Of a stretch of DNA of 64,000 nt, positions 42,816-50,767 are shown one piece after another (the stretch's first letter is position 1; the number at the start of each line of letters is the position of its first letter). A model generated the notes under the pieces. That model saw nothing but the letters and a program-made list of their open reading frames with translations, did not search any database and was not told where the DNA came from. The stretch spans positions 18,615 through 82,614 of the forward strand of contig CAJTUB010000010.1 of NCBI GenBank assembly GCA_910579465.1, given 5' to 3'. A program made the translations under genes and the position numbers. The stretch comes from an uncultured Lachnospiraceae bacterium. Its GTDB lineage: Bacteria > Bacillota > Clostridia > Lachnospirales > Lachnospiraceae.

Positions 42816-44069
42816 ATGACTTATTCTACTACAAATACCTACACTTTGAAAAGGGAAATTTTATCTTTTACCAATAAATTTTCCAAAAGGCTTCCCAGAC
42901 CTGAACGTAAATTCGCTGCCGACATGACCTACGGCATGCTCGCTTCCGGCAGATGCCTGCTGACTGACATCGTGGACCATCTCCGCGAAAAATCTAAAAA
43001 GGTCAATTCCGTGGAACGCCTTGCCAGGCATCTGGATAAGGGGACCCCTGCAAAGGTCCTGAAATCCTATCTCTCTTCCATCCGCAGATGGCTTCCGGAT
43101 GAGCCTGTCATCCATATCGATGACAGCGATATCATCAAACCGGATGGATATAAATTTGAATCCCCCGGACTTGTCAGGGATGGTTCCAGAAGTACGGACA
43201 CAAAAAATGTCTATGAAAAAGGCTATCATGTGACAGAAGCCTGCGCCCTCACAGACAATGGACATCCCGTCAGTATATTTTCCGAAATCCACTCCTCAAA
43301 GGAAAAGGATTTCACGTCCATCAATGACGTGACCTTTTCAGCCATGCAACGGGCTGCTGCCCTGTTTGGGAAAGCCACTTTCGTCATGGACAGGGGATAC
43401 GATGACAACAGGATGTTCCTAGAACTCCACGGGCTGGGACAGGATTGTGTCATCCGCCTTACGGCAAAACGGAAGCTTCTCTTTCATGGGAAATGGATTC
43501 CGGCAACACGGCTGCGGGACCAGCGGAAGGGTAAAATCAAAACCCTGCTTTATTATAAAGGCAAAAGCCATGGGGCCTATCTTTCCCATGTAAAAGTACA
43601 GATCACCGCTTCCCGGAACGACATTTACCTCGTCCTCGTTTACGGTATCACGGAGCATCCCATGATGCTGGCTACCAATAAAAAAATCCGTTCCAGGGAA
43701 GATGTCATCCGGATTGCAGGGCTCTACTTTTCCAGATGGCGTATTGAGGAATATTTCCGCTGTAAGAAGCAGGTGTTCCGGTTTGAACATTTCCGGGTGA
43801 GGAAACTCAGGGCCATCAACGCTTTAAATTTCTACATCACCTTATGCATGGCATTCCTGGCACACCTGTCCATGAAGCCGGAAACAAACGCCCTTAAGGT
43901 TTCTATCATAAAAACAGCTGCCCCCATAAAGGAAAAAGTACGTTTCTACTATTACCGGCTGGCAAAGGGCGTCTCCGGCATACTCTCGTATGCAAAGGAG
44001 GGCGTCAGGCTCTGGTTCCGGACAAAGCGTCCGGCCTGCCGTCAGCTCTGCCTTAAACTGGCCGTCTGA
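42816..44069 (+). CDS. IS4 family transposase
   Basis: A 417-residue DDE transposase. The first Asp is in VIHIDDSDIIKPDG, the second in ATFVMDRGYDDNRMF, and the Glu in the C-terminal YFSRWRIEEYFRCKK, which is exactly the Y-(2)-R-(3)-E-(6)-K signature of the IS4 family. The C-terminus (RAINALNFYITLCMAFLAHLS) is family-like as well. The ATG follows AAGGAGG, which is embedded in a hairpin. The reading frame is unbroken from end to end, so the element could be active. Confidence 0.93.
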   Translation: MTYSTTNTYTLKREILSFTNKFSKRLPRPERKFAADMTYGMLASGRCLLTDIVDHLREKSKKVNSVERLARHLDKGTPAKVLKSYLSSIRRWLPDEPVIHIDDSDIIKPDGYKFESPGLVRDGSRSTDTKNVYEKGYHVTEACALTDNGHPVSIFSEIHSSKEKDFTSINDVTFSAMQRAAALFGKATFVMDRGYDDNRMFLELHGLGQDCVIRLTAKRKLLFHGKWIPATRLRDQRKGKIKTLLYYKGKSHGAYLSHVKVQITASRNDIYLVLVYGITEHPMMLATNKKIRSREDVIRIAGLYFSRWRIEEYFRCKKQVFRFEHFRVRKLRAINALNFYITLCMAFLAHLSMKPETNALKVSIIKTAAPIKEKVRFYYYRLAKGVSGILSYAKEGVRLWFRTKRPACRQLCLKLAV

Positions 44070-44294
44070 ACAGATAAAAGAATATGTCTTCCAGAGTCCG
44101 GTTCCGGCGGGGCTTATTTTGAGTACCACTACTCATATATACTGCTGTTTCAGTGCTTTCAAAAACTAGCAGGGTGATACTCTGATCAGCTATATCCATC
44201 TTTATAATACAATTTACGAAAACTCAAGAATCTCACGAAAATATGAGTTTTTAGAACGTATATTCTTTTTAACACAGAAGCGTCACTATCCTTA

Positions 44295-44657
44295 TCATGC
44301 ACAAATAATCTCTTCCTCCACAAATTCCCTCACACAAGCCCGAATATTATTCATTTTTTGAATCCATAAAAACTGATTTTCTTCCTTTAACTGTTCCGTC
44401 ACTCCCTGTCTGTCGGCGTATTCCCTTACCAGTCGAGAAAACATATCCTTTGCCTGTTCATCTATGCTTGCAAGGTATTCATTCAATCTGTCGCTTGTCA
44501 GCAAATTGAAATAAACGAACTGCTTATGCTCTTTCAGATACCGCAAATGCCTCTGTCCCCATATGCCAATCGGCTTTTCTTCTTCTGGAGGTAATGCAAG
44601 TTCTGGGAAGTAATAGTCCCTTTACCTTGCATACCAAAGACCGTTAGATAGTATCAT
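44295..44657 (-). pseudogene. tnpV-like transposon protein, interrupted by a stop codon
   Basis: Reading the minus strand from an ATG at 44657 gives NGLWYAR, then TAA, then RDYYFPELALPPEEEKPIGI and WGQRHLRYLKEH up to QLKEENQFLWIQKMNNIRACV near the end. This matches TnpV, an accessory protein of clostridial conjugative and mobilisable elements, over its full length. The TAA takes the place of a residue that is usually Gln, so a single C-to-T change probably broke the gene. It is a trace of a former mobile element next to the IS insertion. Confidence 0.75.
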
Positions 44658-44834
44658 ACACTTATTTGTTATTTGTGGCAAATAAACCTATAGAAAAATG
44701 TATGAATGAGGGGGATTTTGTAATAGACGGCATTGCGGGATGTGTATAACTGGCTGTATGTCGGCGTTCTGGACTCTCCAGGCGTCAATGATACAGAAAC
44801 TTCCGGGTTCAGATCTGAAACTAATAAAACACCC
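44658..44834. other. Short unassigned stretch between tnpV remnant and TetR promoter
   Basis: No gene is supported. A plus-strand frame reading TALRDVYNWLYVGVLDSPGV could be the tail of a lost gene, but I cannot match it to a family. Confidence 0.3.
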
Positions 44835-44882
44835 TTGACTTTCTGAACATTGTTCACTATACTATATGTGAACAATGTTCAG
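44835..44882 (+). promoter_or_regulatory. TetR-type operator over a consensus promoter
   Basis: -35 TTGACT (44835-44840), 17-bp spacer, -10 TATACT (44858-44863). CTGAACATTGTTCAC (44843-44857) and GTGAACAATGTTCAG (44868-44882) are exact inverse complements, 15 bases per arm with a 10-base centre. They cover the spacer, -10 box and start point. Bound repressor would block RNA polymerase, so the downstream operon is almost surely autoregulated. Confidence 0.88.
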
Positions 44883-44894
44883 AGGAGGAACGCC

Positions 44895-45512
44895 ATGGGA
44901 GATAACGAAAAAAGCAAAAATCATATCATTGAAGTTACCACGGAATTGCTGAAAGAGTATAATGGTGATACCAAAAGAATCACGTCACGTCTGATTGCAG
45001 AAAGAGCTGGGATTGGATTGGGCTCTGTCAATTATTTTTTTGGAAGCAAAGAAAATCTTATCACAGAATGTATCCAAAGAACCATCAATAAAATGTTAGC
45101 CGGATTTGTATCGGAGATAACAGATTTCACAAAGGCGGATGGATTGTCCGATAAAGCCCGTTTAATCTCCTGGGCAAGCCAGACCTTTGATTTCATTTTT
45201 GAAAATCAGGCGATTGCCGGCAGGTCGATTTTAAGTGATATGCAAAATTATTCAGCAGACAGTAATTCCGTTTATACACAAAGGGGATTTGCTTTTGCAA
45301 TCAGGAGTAAGCAAAAGGAAGAAACAAAAAGATTACTTGTATTTCTTCTTGTTTCTGCTATGCAGGTAGCGTTTCTTGCAAAGGATATTACGAAAGAAAT
45401 TTTAGGATACGATTTATATTCCAAACCGGAACGGGATTTATTTATTTCTGACACGGTTACCATGCTTTTACATAGTACGGATAGCAAGGAGGCTACTACA
45501 AATGAAATGTAA
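44895..45512 (+). CDS. TetR family transcriptional regulator
   Basis: A 205-residue TetR-type repressor. The N-terminal helix-turn-helix reads TKRITSRLIAERAGIGLGSVNYFFGSKENLITECI, and the remainder is the helical ligand-binding and dimer domain. ATG 44895 follows AGAGGAGGA. A perfect 30-base operator sits on its promoter. Its stop overlaps the start of the next gene, a membrane protein, so that gene is the probable regulated partner. The inducer is unknown; a small hydrophobic compound is the family norm. Confidence 0.9.
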   Translation: MGDNEKSKNHIIEVTTELLKEYNGDTKRITSRLIAERAGIGLGSVNYFFGSKENLITECIQRTINKMLAGFVSEITDFTKADGLSDKARLISWASQTFDFIFENQAIAGRSILSDMQNYSADSNSVYTQRGFAFAIRSKQKEETKRLLVFLLVSAMQVAFLAKDITKEILGYDLYSKPERDLFISDTVTMLLHSTDSKEATTNEM

Positions 45513-46221
45513 TAAAAAAATATGGTTTATTTTGCCGGTGCGGTGTCTGCTGTTTCTCACTGCATTTTCCTTTTGCAGCCTGATTACCCGGAGAAATTTA
45601 ACAGAGCTTACGCATTGGTGGAGCATGCTTGCATCTGTAATTAACGTGATTACTATTGGTATTTTATGGGCTATTTGTAAGCATGAGAAGAAAACCTATC
45701 GTGAACTGATACATTATGGAAAAAAGCAAGGGAGCAGCTTGAAAGGAGCTCTGTTTATTATCATAATGCTGTTGTTAGGTGTCGGAGGAATGTATGCGGC
45801 AGGAGGGCTTTGCTATGGCGAGTTTCCATACCTTGCTCCGATGATGATAGCGCCGGTGCCTCCTTATCTTGCGATATTCAATATTTTTATGCTCCCGCTG
45901 ACAACGACAATAGCAGAGGACGGTATCTATTTAGGCTGTGGAGTAAATAGCTTCACATCAAAATGGGAGGCTGTTTTGTTCCCTGCATTTTTCTATGCCT
46001 TACAACACAGTTTTATTCCTACCATATTTGATGTGAAGTTTATAGCGTATCGTTTTTTATCCTTTCTCCCCTTAACAATATGGATTTGTTACCGGTATTA
46101 TAAGGGGGCCCCTATTTCCTATATTATGACAGGTCACTGGATTTTGAATATCGCAACGACAATACAGATTGCAATTACGTCCTTTCATCCTGAAGCGTTT
46201 GCTGCGCTGATAAAGCAGTAG
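45502..46221 (+). CDS. CPBP-like intramembrane protein with altered active-site motif
   Basis: A 239-residue membrane protein with about seven hydrophobic segments and the layout of the CPBP (Abi/CAAX-protease-like) family. Where active members have EExxxR, this one has TIAEDGIYLG, keeping Glu but lacking the Glu pair and Arg; a later FFYALQHSFIP holds the conserved-position His. It may be a non-catalytic relative. The ATG lies within the last codons of the TetR gene behind AAGGAGG, so translation is coupled. Family members include bacteriocin self-immunity and CAAX-processing proteins; here the role is unknown. Confidence 0.65.
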   Translation: MKCNKKIWFILPVRCLLFLTAFSFCSLITRRNLTELTHWWSMLASVINVITIGILWAICKHEKKTYRELIHYGKKQGSSLKGALFIIIMLLLGVGGMYAAGGLCYGEFPYLAPMMIAPVPPYLAIFNIFMLPLTTTIAEDGIYLGCGVNSFTSKWEAVLFPAFFYALQHSFIPTIFDVKFIAYRFLSFLPLTIWICYRYYKGAPISYIMTGHWILNIATTIQIAITSFHPEAFAALIKQ

Positions 46222-46284
46222 GCAAATTGGCGGATGGTATCGTATATCGTAACGGCTATCATAGGAAATTGTAATGCATGTCTT

Positions 46285-46851
46285 CTAGGATACCTTGTTG
46301 AGTGCAAGCTCAATGTGCTGTGGTAAAAAGGGCTTGGTGACATACGCATCTGCGCCTGATTCAATCGCCTTGTTTATGGCGTTTTCAGAATTGTCTGCCG
46401 TTACCATAACAACCTTGATTCCCTTGTTTCGAGCCTTTATTTTCTGTAAAAGCTCCAGCCCGTCAGCATCCGGCAGATGGATATCCAGAAATACGGCATA
46501 AGGTTCACAGGCTGTCTCCTGCTCTATGACATCCAAAAGCTGTCTGCCGTTTTCCGCCAGTATGATATTTCGATACCCTTTTTTTGTGATGATATCGCGC
46601 AGCGTCTCGCGTATCAGTTTCGCATCATCGCAGATAATAATGCGCTCTGCCTTAGTTCCTCTTCCCAGCAGTTCCTCTGTAGTGACTTTAAAAAAGTCTG
46701 CCAGGGCACATAACATTACAATGTCCGGTATGGAATTGCCCGTTTCCCACTTTGAAACTGCGGCAATGGAGACTCCCATTTCCGTTGCCAGTTTCTCCTG
46801 TGTTATACCGCGCTGCTTTCGCAATTTTAATATTTGACTGCCTATATCCAT
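46285..46851 (-). CDS. HTH-receiver fusion: XRE DNA-binding domain plus response-regulator receiver
   Basis: A 188-residue protein with an unusual order. Residues 5-62 are a Cro/C1-type helix-turn-helix (ITQEKLATEMGVSIAAVSKW), and residues 69-188 a complete receiver domain. Receiver residues are intact: Asp75 and Asp76, phospho-acceptor Asp123 in FLDIHLPDADG, Thr151 and Lys173 in VTKPF. Normal response regulators carry the receiver first. AGGAGG precedes the ATG. No histidine kinase gene is adjacent, so its phosphodonor is encoded elsewhere. A TGTACATGTACA palindrome lies 30 bases upstream. Confidence 0.88.
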   Translation of the reverse strand: MDIGSQILKLRKQRGITQEKLATEMGVSIAAVSKWETGNSIPDIVMLCALADFFKVTTEELLGRGTKAERIIICDDAKLIRETLRDIITKKGYRNIILAENGRQLLDVIEQETACEPYAVFLDIHLPDADGLELLQKIKARNKGIKVVMVTADNSENAINKAIESGADAYVTKPFLPQHIELALNKVS

Positions 46852-46880
46852 TTTAGCATCCTCCTAAATTTTATTGTTTC

Positions 46881-46903
46881 TGTACATGTACAAATACAGT
46901 ATA
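46881..46903 (-). promoter_or_regulatory. Palindrome and -10 box upstream of the HTH-receiver gene
   Basis: TGTACATGTACA (46881-46892) is a 12-base perfect palindrome next to a minus-strand TATACT (46903-46898). The -35 region is poor. It suits an autoregulatory site for the XRE domain. Confidence 0.45.
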
Positions 46904-46946
46904 AGAGATAGACGCACAAAATACTAGCGAAGCATATTCTAAAAAT

Positions 46947-47045
46947 TTAACTTTGATTCAAATCATAGTTTTGCGCGATATATCCGGCAAAGCCTTTAAA
47001 TAAGCGATATAGCTCATCCTCCGGAAAAGCTGTAAATCTGTGATT
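46947..47045 (-). pseudogene. Possible 3' remnant of a lost coding gene
   Basis: A minus-strand frame reads about NHRFTAFPEDELYRLFKGFAG and then YIAQNYDLNQS before a TAA, with coding-like composition. It is closed upstream by TGA and TAG and has no start or ribosome site. It may be the tail of a deleted protein; I cannot name the family. Confidence 0.3.
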
Positions 47046-47107
47046 TCAGGTCTAGGGTTCTTTGGAAATTGTTCCTTAAAATTTTTCTGCTGCAAAGCAG
47101 GACCTCC

Positions 47108-47575
47108 CTATCTGCCTATGGATTTCTGATAATAAATAAATTCAGCATCTCTGCTTTTTTCTATATATCCAAGCTTCTGATAAAAGCGGTTGGTTCTCTG
47201 GTTCCATATGGGAGTATCCAGACACCACATAGTAATGGCCGGATCCATAGCCTCGATTTGTTCCATAATCCGGGTACCGTAGCCTTTTCTGAATAAGTCA
47301 GGCTTTACAAAAATCCTTCCGACGTACATAAAAGAAGCATTTCTTTCATCACGGAACAGAATGCTTCCGCCGACAATAGTAGTTCTTTCCATGGCGGTAA
47401 ACAGATGTCCCTGCTGCATCATTTCGATGTGCCATTCGATAGAATCATATTCCGGGGGACCTCCCTTGGATGATGCGCCGACGGTGATATCACTATCGAA
47501 TGCGTCCTTTGATATTTGTACTAATGTGGGAATATGCTCCATAGTTGCTTTTATTAGTGTCATTTTGTTTCTCAT
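47108..47575 (-). CDS. GNAT family N-acetyltransferase
   Basis: A 155-residue acetyltransferase. The N-terminus MTLIKATMEHIPTLVQISKDAF is typical, the CoA-binding segment is VGRIFVKPDLFRKGYGTRIMEQIE, and the last strand is WNQRTNRFYQKLGYIEKSRD. The substrate is not predictable. ATG 47575 follows AAAGGAAAAAGGAAC; a longer frame reaching 48004 would overlap the SRP RNA and has no support. It closes the accessory island. Confidence 0.88.
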   Translation of the reverse strand: MRNKMTLIKATMEHIPTLVQISKDAFDSDITVGASSKGGPPEYDSIEWHIEMMQQGHLFTAMERTTIVGGSILFRDERNASFMYVGRIFVKPDLFRKGYGTRIMEQIEAMDPAITMWCLDTPIWNQRTNRFYQKLGYIEKSRDAEFIYYQKSIGR

Positions 47576-47840
47576 GTTCCTTTTTCCTTTCCGGTTGATA
47601 AGAAAATTATACAAAAAAGAAGGATTATTTTCTACCATCTTACAGTAGAATTTTTTCAAATAAACGCAACCTGAAGTAGCGCTTGTTTGAATTTTGTTTC
47701 TACTATAGCAAAGAAACAGATAGAATTCACCTGTATGTTTTGCAAAATTTATAAAGACAGACTGCGCCGGAGCAGGTGAGATAGCTGATCCGGCAAGTAA
47801 ATTGCACATAAATTGTAAGAAAAAAATTAGCGCGCACCTC

Positions 47841-47869
47841 TTGACAGAAAACGGAAAAGTAAGTATACT
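47841..47869 (+). promoter_or_regulatory. Consensus promoter of the SRP RNA gene
   Basis: -35 TTGACA (47841-47846), 17-bp spacer, -10 TATACT (47864-47869). The predicted start is near 47876, matching the 5' end of the RNA. Confidence 0.85.
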
Positions 47870-47875
47870 TAGAAT

Positions 47876-48140
47876 ACCGTGCAGCCGGGGAGTCAGCGGT
47901 GCCCTGTACCTGCAATCCGCTATAGCAGGGGTGATGTTCTGTGTCGGGTATTTTGCTGCAATGCAGCCTCTTATAAGTGATGTTGACGTTCTGGTCTTAC
48001 GCAACGGGACTTCGTGAACCGTGTCAGGTCAGGAATGGAGCAGCACTAAGCGAAACCTTCCGTGTGCCGTAAGGCAGCCGGGGCCGAGTTAACTGTAAGG
48101 GTAACGATTGTGGCGGATATTCAAAGCAGAGCGCACGGTT
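47876..48140 (+). ncRNA. ffs: Signal recognition particle RNA, long form with Alu domain
   Basis: A roughly 265-base SRP RNA of the long Bacillus/Clostridium type. Conserved parts are the Alu region near the 5' end (GTCAGCGGTGCCCTGTACC) and TGTTGACGTTCTGGTC. The S-domain core GTGTCAGGTCAGGAATGGAG with CAGCACTAAGCGAAAC follows, then GGGCCGAGTTAACTG. The ends ACCGTGC (47876-47882) and GCACGGT close the molecule by pairing. The RNA scaffolds Ffh to target nascent membrane and secreted proteins. A perfect promoter precedes it and a strong terminator follows. In many relatives ffs is next to dnaX; here dnaX lies 5.5 kb further on. Confidence 0.95.
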
Positions 48141-48156
48141 TTAAAGAAAGATAAGG

Positions 48157-48178
48157 ACTGCCTCCGGGCAGTTTTTTT
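48157..48178 (+). terminator. Terminator of SRP RNA
   Basis: ACTGCC (48157-48162 region) pairs with GGCAGT around a TCCG tetraloop, followed by TTTTTTT. Confidence 0.9.
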
Positions 48179-48273
48179 GTTGAAGGTTTATAGAAATGCA
48201 AAACTAAGCTGCTACACAGCCTGCGGAACTTTCCCGGGTTATTCAAAAATGCGAAAACTCAAGTTATAGTAAA

Positions 48274-48301
48274 TTGACAAAAAATATAAATATGGTATAA
48301 T
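48274..48301 (+). promoter_or_regulatory. Promoter for the second chemoreceptor
   Basis: -35 TTGACA (48274-48279), 16-bp spacer, -10 TATAAT (48296-48301), 60 bases before the start codon. Confidence 0.75.
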
Positions 48302-48361
48302 TTTTTCAAGGATATAAAAGATATAGTAGAGATTTTATCATGTACACCAGGAGGATATCGC

Positions 48362-49918
48362 ATGGAGAATGTGAAAAAGGGATACAGGTCAGCATTAGAT
48401 GAGTATATAAATAAAGTTTATGTACTGATTCTGCTTCTGGTTCCGGGCGCCTGCCAGTGTGCCGGGCTTTTGTATACGACGGAAAAGCTGCTGGGTTTGT
48501 TTCCGACGGTCAGCTGGACAGCTCTGCTTATTTTTGATGTTACATGCTTATTGTATCTGATCATCGGCATTTATTTTGTACGTGCCGGCTTTCAGGATGG
48601 TTTTGTCGTTCCGGAGAAGCTGAAGGCGGCAAAGGTGTTTCTTGTGGTAATTATGTTTACCCAGTATAATTTTATTCTTTATATGATACCGTCCACGGAA
48701 TTCTGGGGATATGCGCTGCTGTTTGTCATAGCAACGGCGTTCTTTCTGGATGTGAGGATGGTCATTGCAACCGCATCGGAGATTACGCTTTCGTTGGTGG
48801 TGTCCTCCTTTATCAGCGGTGACACGCTTCTTCCCGTGAAGGATGCGCTGTTTGTTCCGAATGTGGTAGGACGTATTGTATGTGTGCTTCTGTCATTGGC
48901 GTTTATCATCGTGTTTACATGGCTGATTAAGATCTTTCTGGTGAATGCCAAGAGGGATGAAATGGAACGCAACAATGAACAGGTGATGAGCGTTCTGGAT
49001 TCGGTGCAGATGCTGTCGGAAAAGCTGCACACTGCCGGAATGTCGCTTTCCCGGATTTCAGAAAACGGAAATGCTTCGGCGGAAGAGCTTGCCGCAACCA
49101 GCGAGCAGCTGGCGGAGAGCAGTAATATACTTAGTGCCAGAACTGACGAGAGTATGGCGAATCTCAGTGAATTAAGCGAATGGGAAGGCATGGTTGCCGA
49201 TAATGTGAAAAAGGTAGAAGCCGCTTCCAAGGATTTGCTGGATAAGTCCATGGAGAATGAACGGCTGTTAAATGATTTGCATGCAATTAACGGGGAAGTG
49301 TCCGAGTCCATGAAGGTAACAACGGGACTGGCACAGAAGCTGTCTGAGGCAGTACAGGAAATCGGCGTTACGCTGAAGCTGATCAGCGATATCTCTTCCT
49401 CCACCAACCTGCTGGCGTTAAATGCGTCGATTGAAGCCGCGAGAGCAGGAGAAGCAGGGAAGGGCTTTTCGGTTGTTGCAATCGAGGTCGGGAATCTTGC
49501 CAATAGTACGCAGGAGTCGCTTCGTGAAGTGGGAATCGTAATTCAGCGGGTGCAGAACAATGTGAAAGAGATTACGGCACAGATTGAGGAAAATTCGTCG
49601 AAGCTTGGTACCCAGAATGAGTATTTTTCCAATGTGTTTCAAAGCATGCAGGATATGACGGAGTTACTCAATGTTTCGGTTGATGCAATCGGCACCATGG
49701 GCGAGGCACACAGCAAGCAGTCCGAGGTGATAAAAAAGACGGTGTCGATAAATCAGGAGATTGCGGGAAGTATCCGGAGTGAGAATGAGAAGTTTGCTGC
49801 CATCAATTCCATGGTGGAAAGCAATGCAAATGATACCGCACAGGTTGCTGCGCAGGCAGGTACGATTAATACTATGGTAGATGAAATGAGCGCGCTGTTA
49901 AAGCGTGACAGCGAATAG
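48362..49918 (+). CDS. Methyl-accepting chemotaxis-type protein with N-terminal membrane domain
   Basis: A 518-residue signalling protein. Instead of an extracellular sensor, residues 15-200 form about six membrane helices joined by short loops. A cytoplasmic MCP domain follows with the hairpin tip STNLLALNASIEAARAGEAGKGFSVVAIEVGNLA. Stimuli are probably sensed within the membrane or through energy state. No HAMP domain is evident. The ribosome site is AGGAGGA, eight bases before the ATG. It has its own promoter and terminator, so it is a single-gene unit like the chemoreceptor at 34 kb. Confidence 0.9.
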   Translation: MENVKKGYRSALDEYINKVYVLILLLVPGACQCAGLLYTTEKLLGLFPTVSWTALLIFDVTCLLYLIIGIYFVRAGFQDGFVVPEKLKAAKVFLVVIMFTQYNFILYMIPSTEFWGYALLFVIATAFFLDVRMVIATASEITLSLVVSSFISGDTLLPVKDALFVPNVVGRIVCVLLSLAFIIVFTWLIKIFLVNAKRDEMERNNEQVMSVLDSVQMLSEKLHTAGMSLSRISENGNASAEELAATSEQLAESSNILSARTDESMANLSELSEWEGMVADNVKKVEAASKDLLDKSMENERLLNDLHAINGEVSESMKVTTGLAQKLSEAVQEIGVTLKLISDISSSTNLLALNASIEAARAGEAGKGFSVVAIEVGNLANSTQESLREVGIVIQRVQNNVKEITAQIEENSSKLGTQNEYFSNVFQSMQDMTELLNVSVDAIGTMGEAHSKQSEVIKKTVSINQEIAGSIRSENEKFAAINSMVESNANDTAQVAAQAGTINTMVDEMSALLKRDSE

Positions 49919-49948
49919 AAAAGGAATTGTTTGGTTTTGCATGAAAAG

Positions 49949-49992
49949 AGCCTTGTGAAACTACTCCGCCCGGGGCAGCACAGGGCTTTTTT
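49949..49992 (+). terminator. Terminator of the second chemoreceptor gene
   Basis: AGCCTTGTG (49949-49957) pairs with CACAGGGCT (49979-49987) with one wobble, followed by TTTTTT. Confidence 0.8.
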
Positions 49993-50077
49993 CTATGAAG
50001 AAAAGACCATTCCGCGGGAATTTGCATTTGTGTGAGCGGAAGGAGGCCGCAGATAGCTGCAGCCTGCAGGGGACTGT

Positions 50078-50155
50078 CTTAAGAAACCTTTAAGGATATT
50101 TTAGAGAGGATTTTAGGAATAATTCAAGTCCTATTTAAGAAGAAAGGATTACAAT
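50078..50155 (+). promoter_or_regulatory. Six phased 11-bp repeats and -10 box before the VTT-phosphatidyltransferase operon
   Basis: Units start at 50078, 50089, 50100, 50111, 50122 and 50133, each about CTTAAG or TTTTAG plus five bases. The cores are CTTAAG, TTTAAG, TTTAGA, TTTTAG, ATTCAAG and ATTTAAG. A -10 TACAAT follows at 50150-50155, with no usable -35. Phased half-sites ending about ten bases before the -10 match the layout of PhoB/OmpR-type activator sites. Confidence 0.6.
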
Positions 50156-50195
50156 AAAGCTACAATTTTAATTTGTGGCGAAAAAGGAGGCCTAT

Positions 50196-50753
50196 GTGAA
50201 TAAAAAGGTGAAGATACTGCTTGCAGCAATCGGTGTTGCAATTCTTTTATTTTTGTTAAAACAGCTGTTCAGCCAGAGGTTTGATTCTGCAGAGGCGCTG
50301 CAGGAATATATGAAGGGCTTTGGAATAGCCGCGCCGTTGGTACTGATTTTGTTTCAGGCGGTACAGGTAGTAGTTCCGATACTGCCCGGGTATCTCGGGT
50401 GCGCCGCGGGCGCGATTGCCTTCGGGAGCTTCACGGGCTTTCTGTGCAATTATATTGGTATTAGCGTCGGTTCCATTATTGCCTATTTTCTGGCGAGGAA
50501 GTATGGAATAGATCTTGTTCTTGCGATGTTTTCCCAAAAACAGTATGACAAATGGAGCGGGCGGCTGAAAACCGGAAAATCTTATGAAAGGTTTCTTTTT
50601 CTTGCCACTCTGCTTCCGTTGTTCCCGGATGATTTTCTGTGCTATTTTTCCGGACTTGTGAAAATGAACAGCAAAAAGTTCATATGGATTATTATTTTGG
50701 GAAAACCGTGGTGCATTCTGGCATATAGTATTGTGTTCGGACTGGTACCATAA
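50196..50753 (+). CDS. VTT (TVP38/TMEM64, DedA-related) membrane protein
   Basis: A 185-residue membrane protein of the VTT/SNARE-associated family with about five hydrophobic segments. The reentrant region reads LPGYLGCAAGAIAFGSFTGFLCNYIGISVGSIIAYFLARKYG, and the late block is LFPDDFLCYFSGLVKM; both are conserved in TVP38-type proteins. Relatives scramble or flip lipids. The GTG at 50196 follows AAGGAGG at five bases; an upstream start at 50175 lies ahead of that site and is rejected. The CDP-alcohol transferase gene starts 14 bases later, giving a two-gene lipid operon behind phased repeats. Confidence 0.85.
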   Translation: MNKKVKILLAAIGVAILLFLLKQLFSQRFDSAEALQEYMKGFGIAAPLVLILFQAVQVVVPILPGYLGCAAGAIAFGSFTGFLCNYIGISVGSIIAYFLARKYGIDLVLAMFSQKQYDKWSGRLKTGKSYERFLFLATLLPLFPDDFLCYFSGLVKMNSKKFIWIIILGKPWCILAYSIVFGLVP

Positions 50754-50767
50754 GAAGGAGAAAGAGG

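Larger units (their letters stand above)
42655..44228 (+). mobile_element. Complete IS4-family insertion sequence with 9-bp target duplication
   Basis: Terminal inverted repeats TTGAGTTTTCGTA (42656-42668) and TACGAAAACTCAA (44215-44227) bound a 1574-bp element with one transposase gene. The sequence AATCTCACG lies directly outside both ends (42646-42654 and 44229-44237), a nine-base target duplication of the size expected for IS4. Its perfect state and the intact transposase imply a recent insertion. The element's G+C is clearly higher than that of the AT-rich genes on its left. Confidence 0.92.

Noticed and set aside
44658..44834. Plus-strand frame TALRDVYNWLYVGVLDSPGV as a gene remnant
   Set aside because: It is preceded by a stop, has no start and matches no family I know; too weak to call.
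44669..44875. Minus-strand frame across the TetR promoter
   Set aside because: It overlaps a perfect operator and promoter; the frame reflects the palindrome, not a gene.
47802..48017. Protein-coding frames over the SRP RNA
   Set aside because: The stretch is fully explained by the promoter and conserved SRP RNA.
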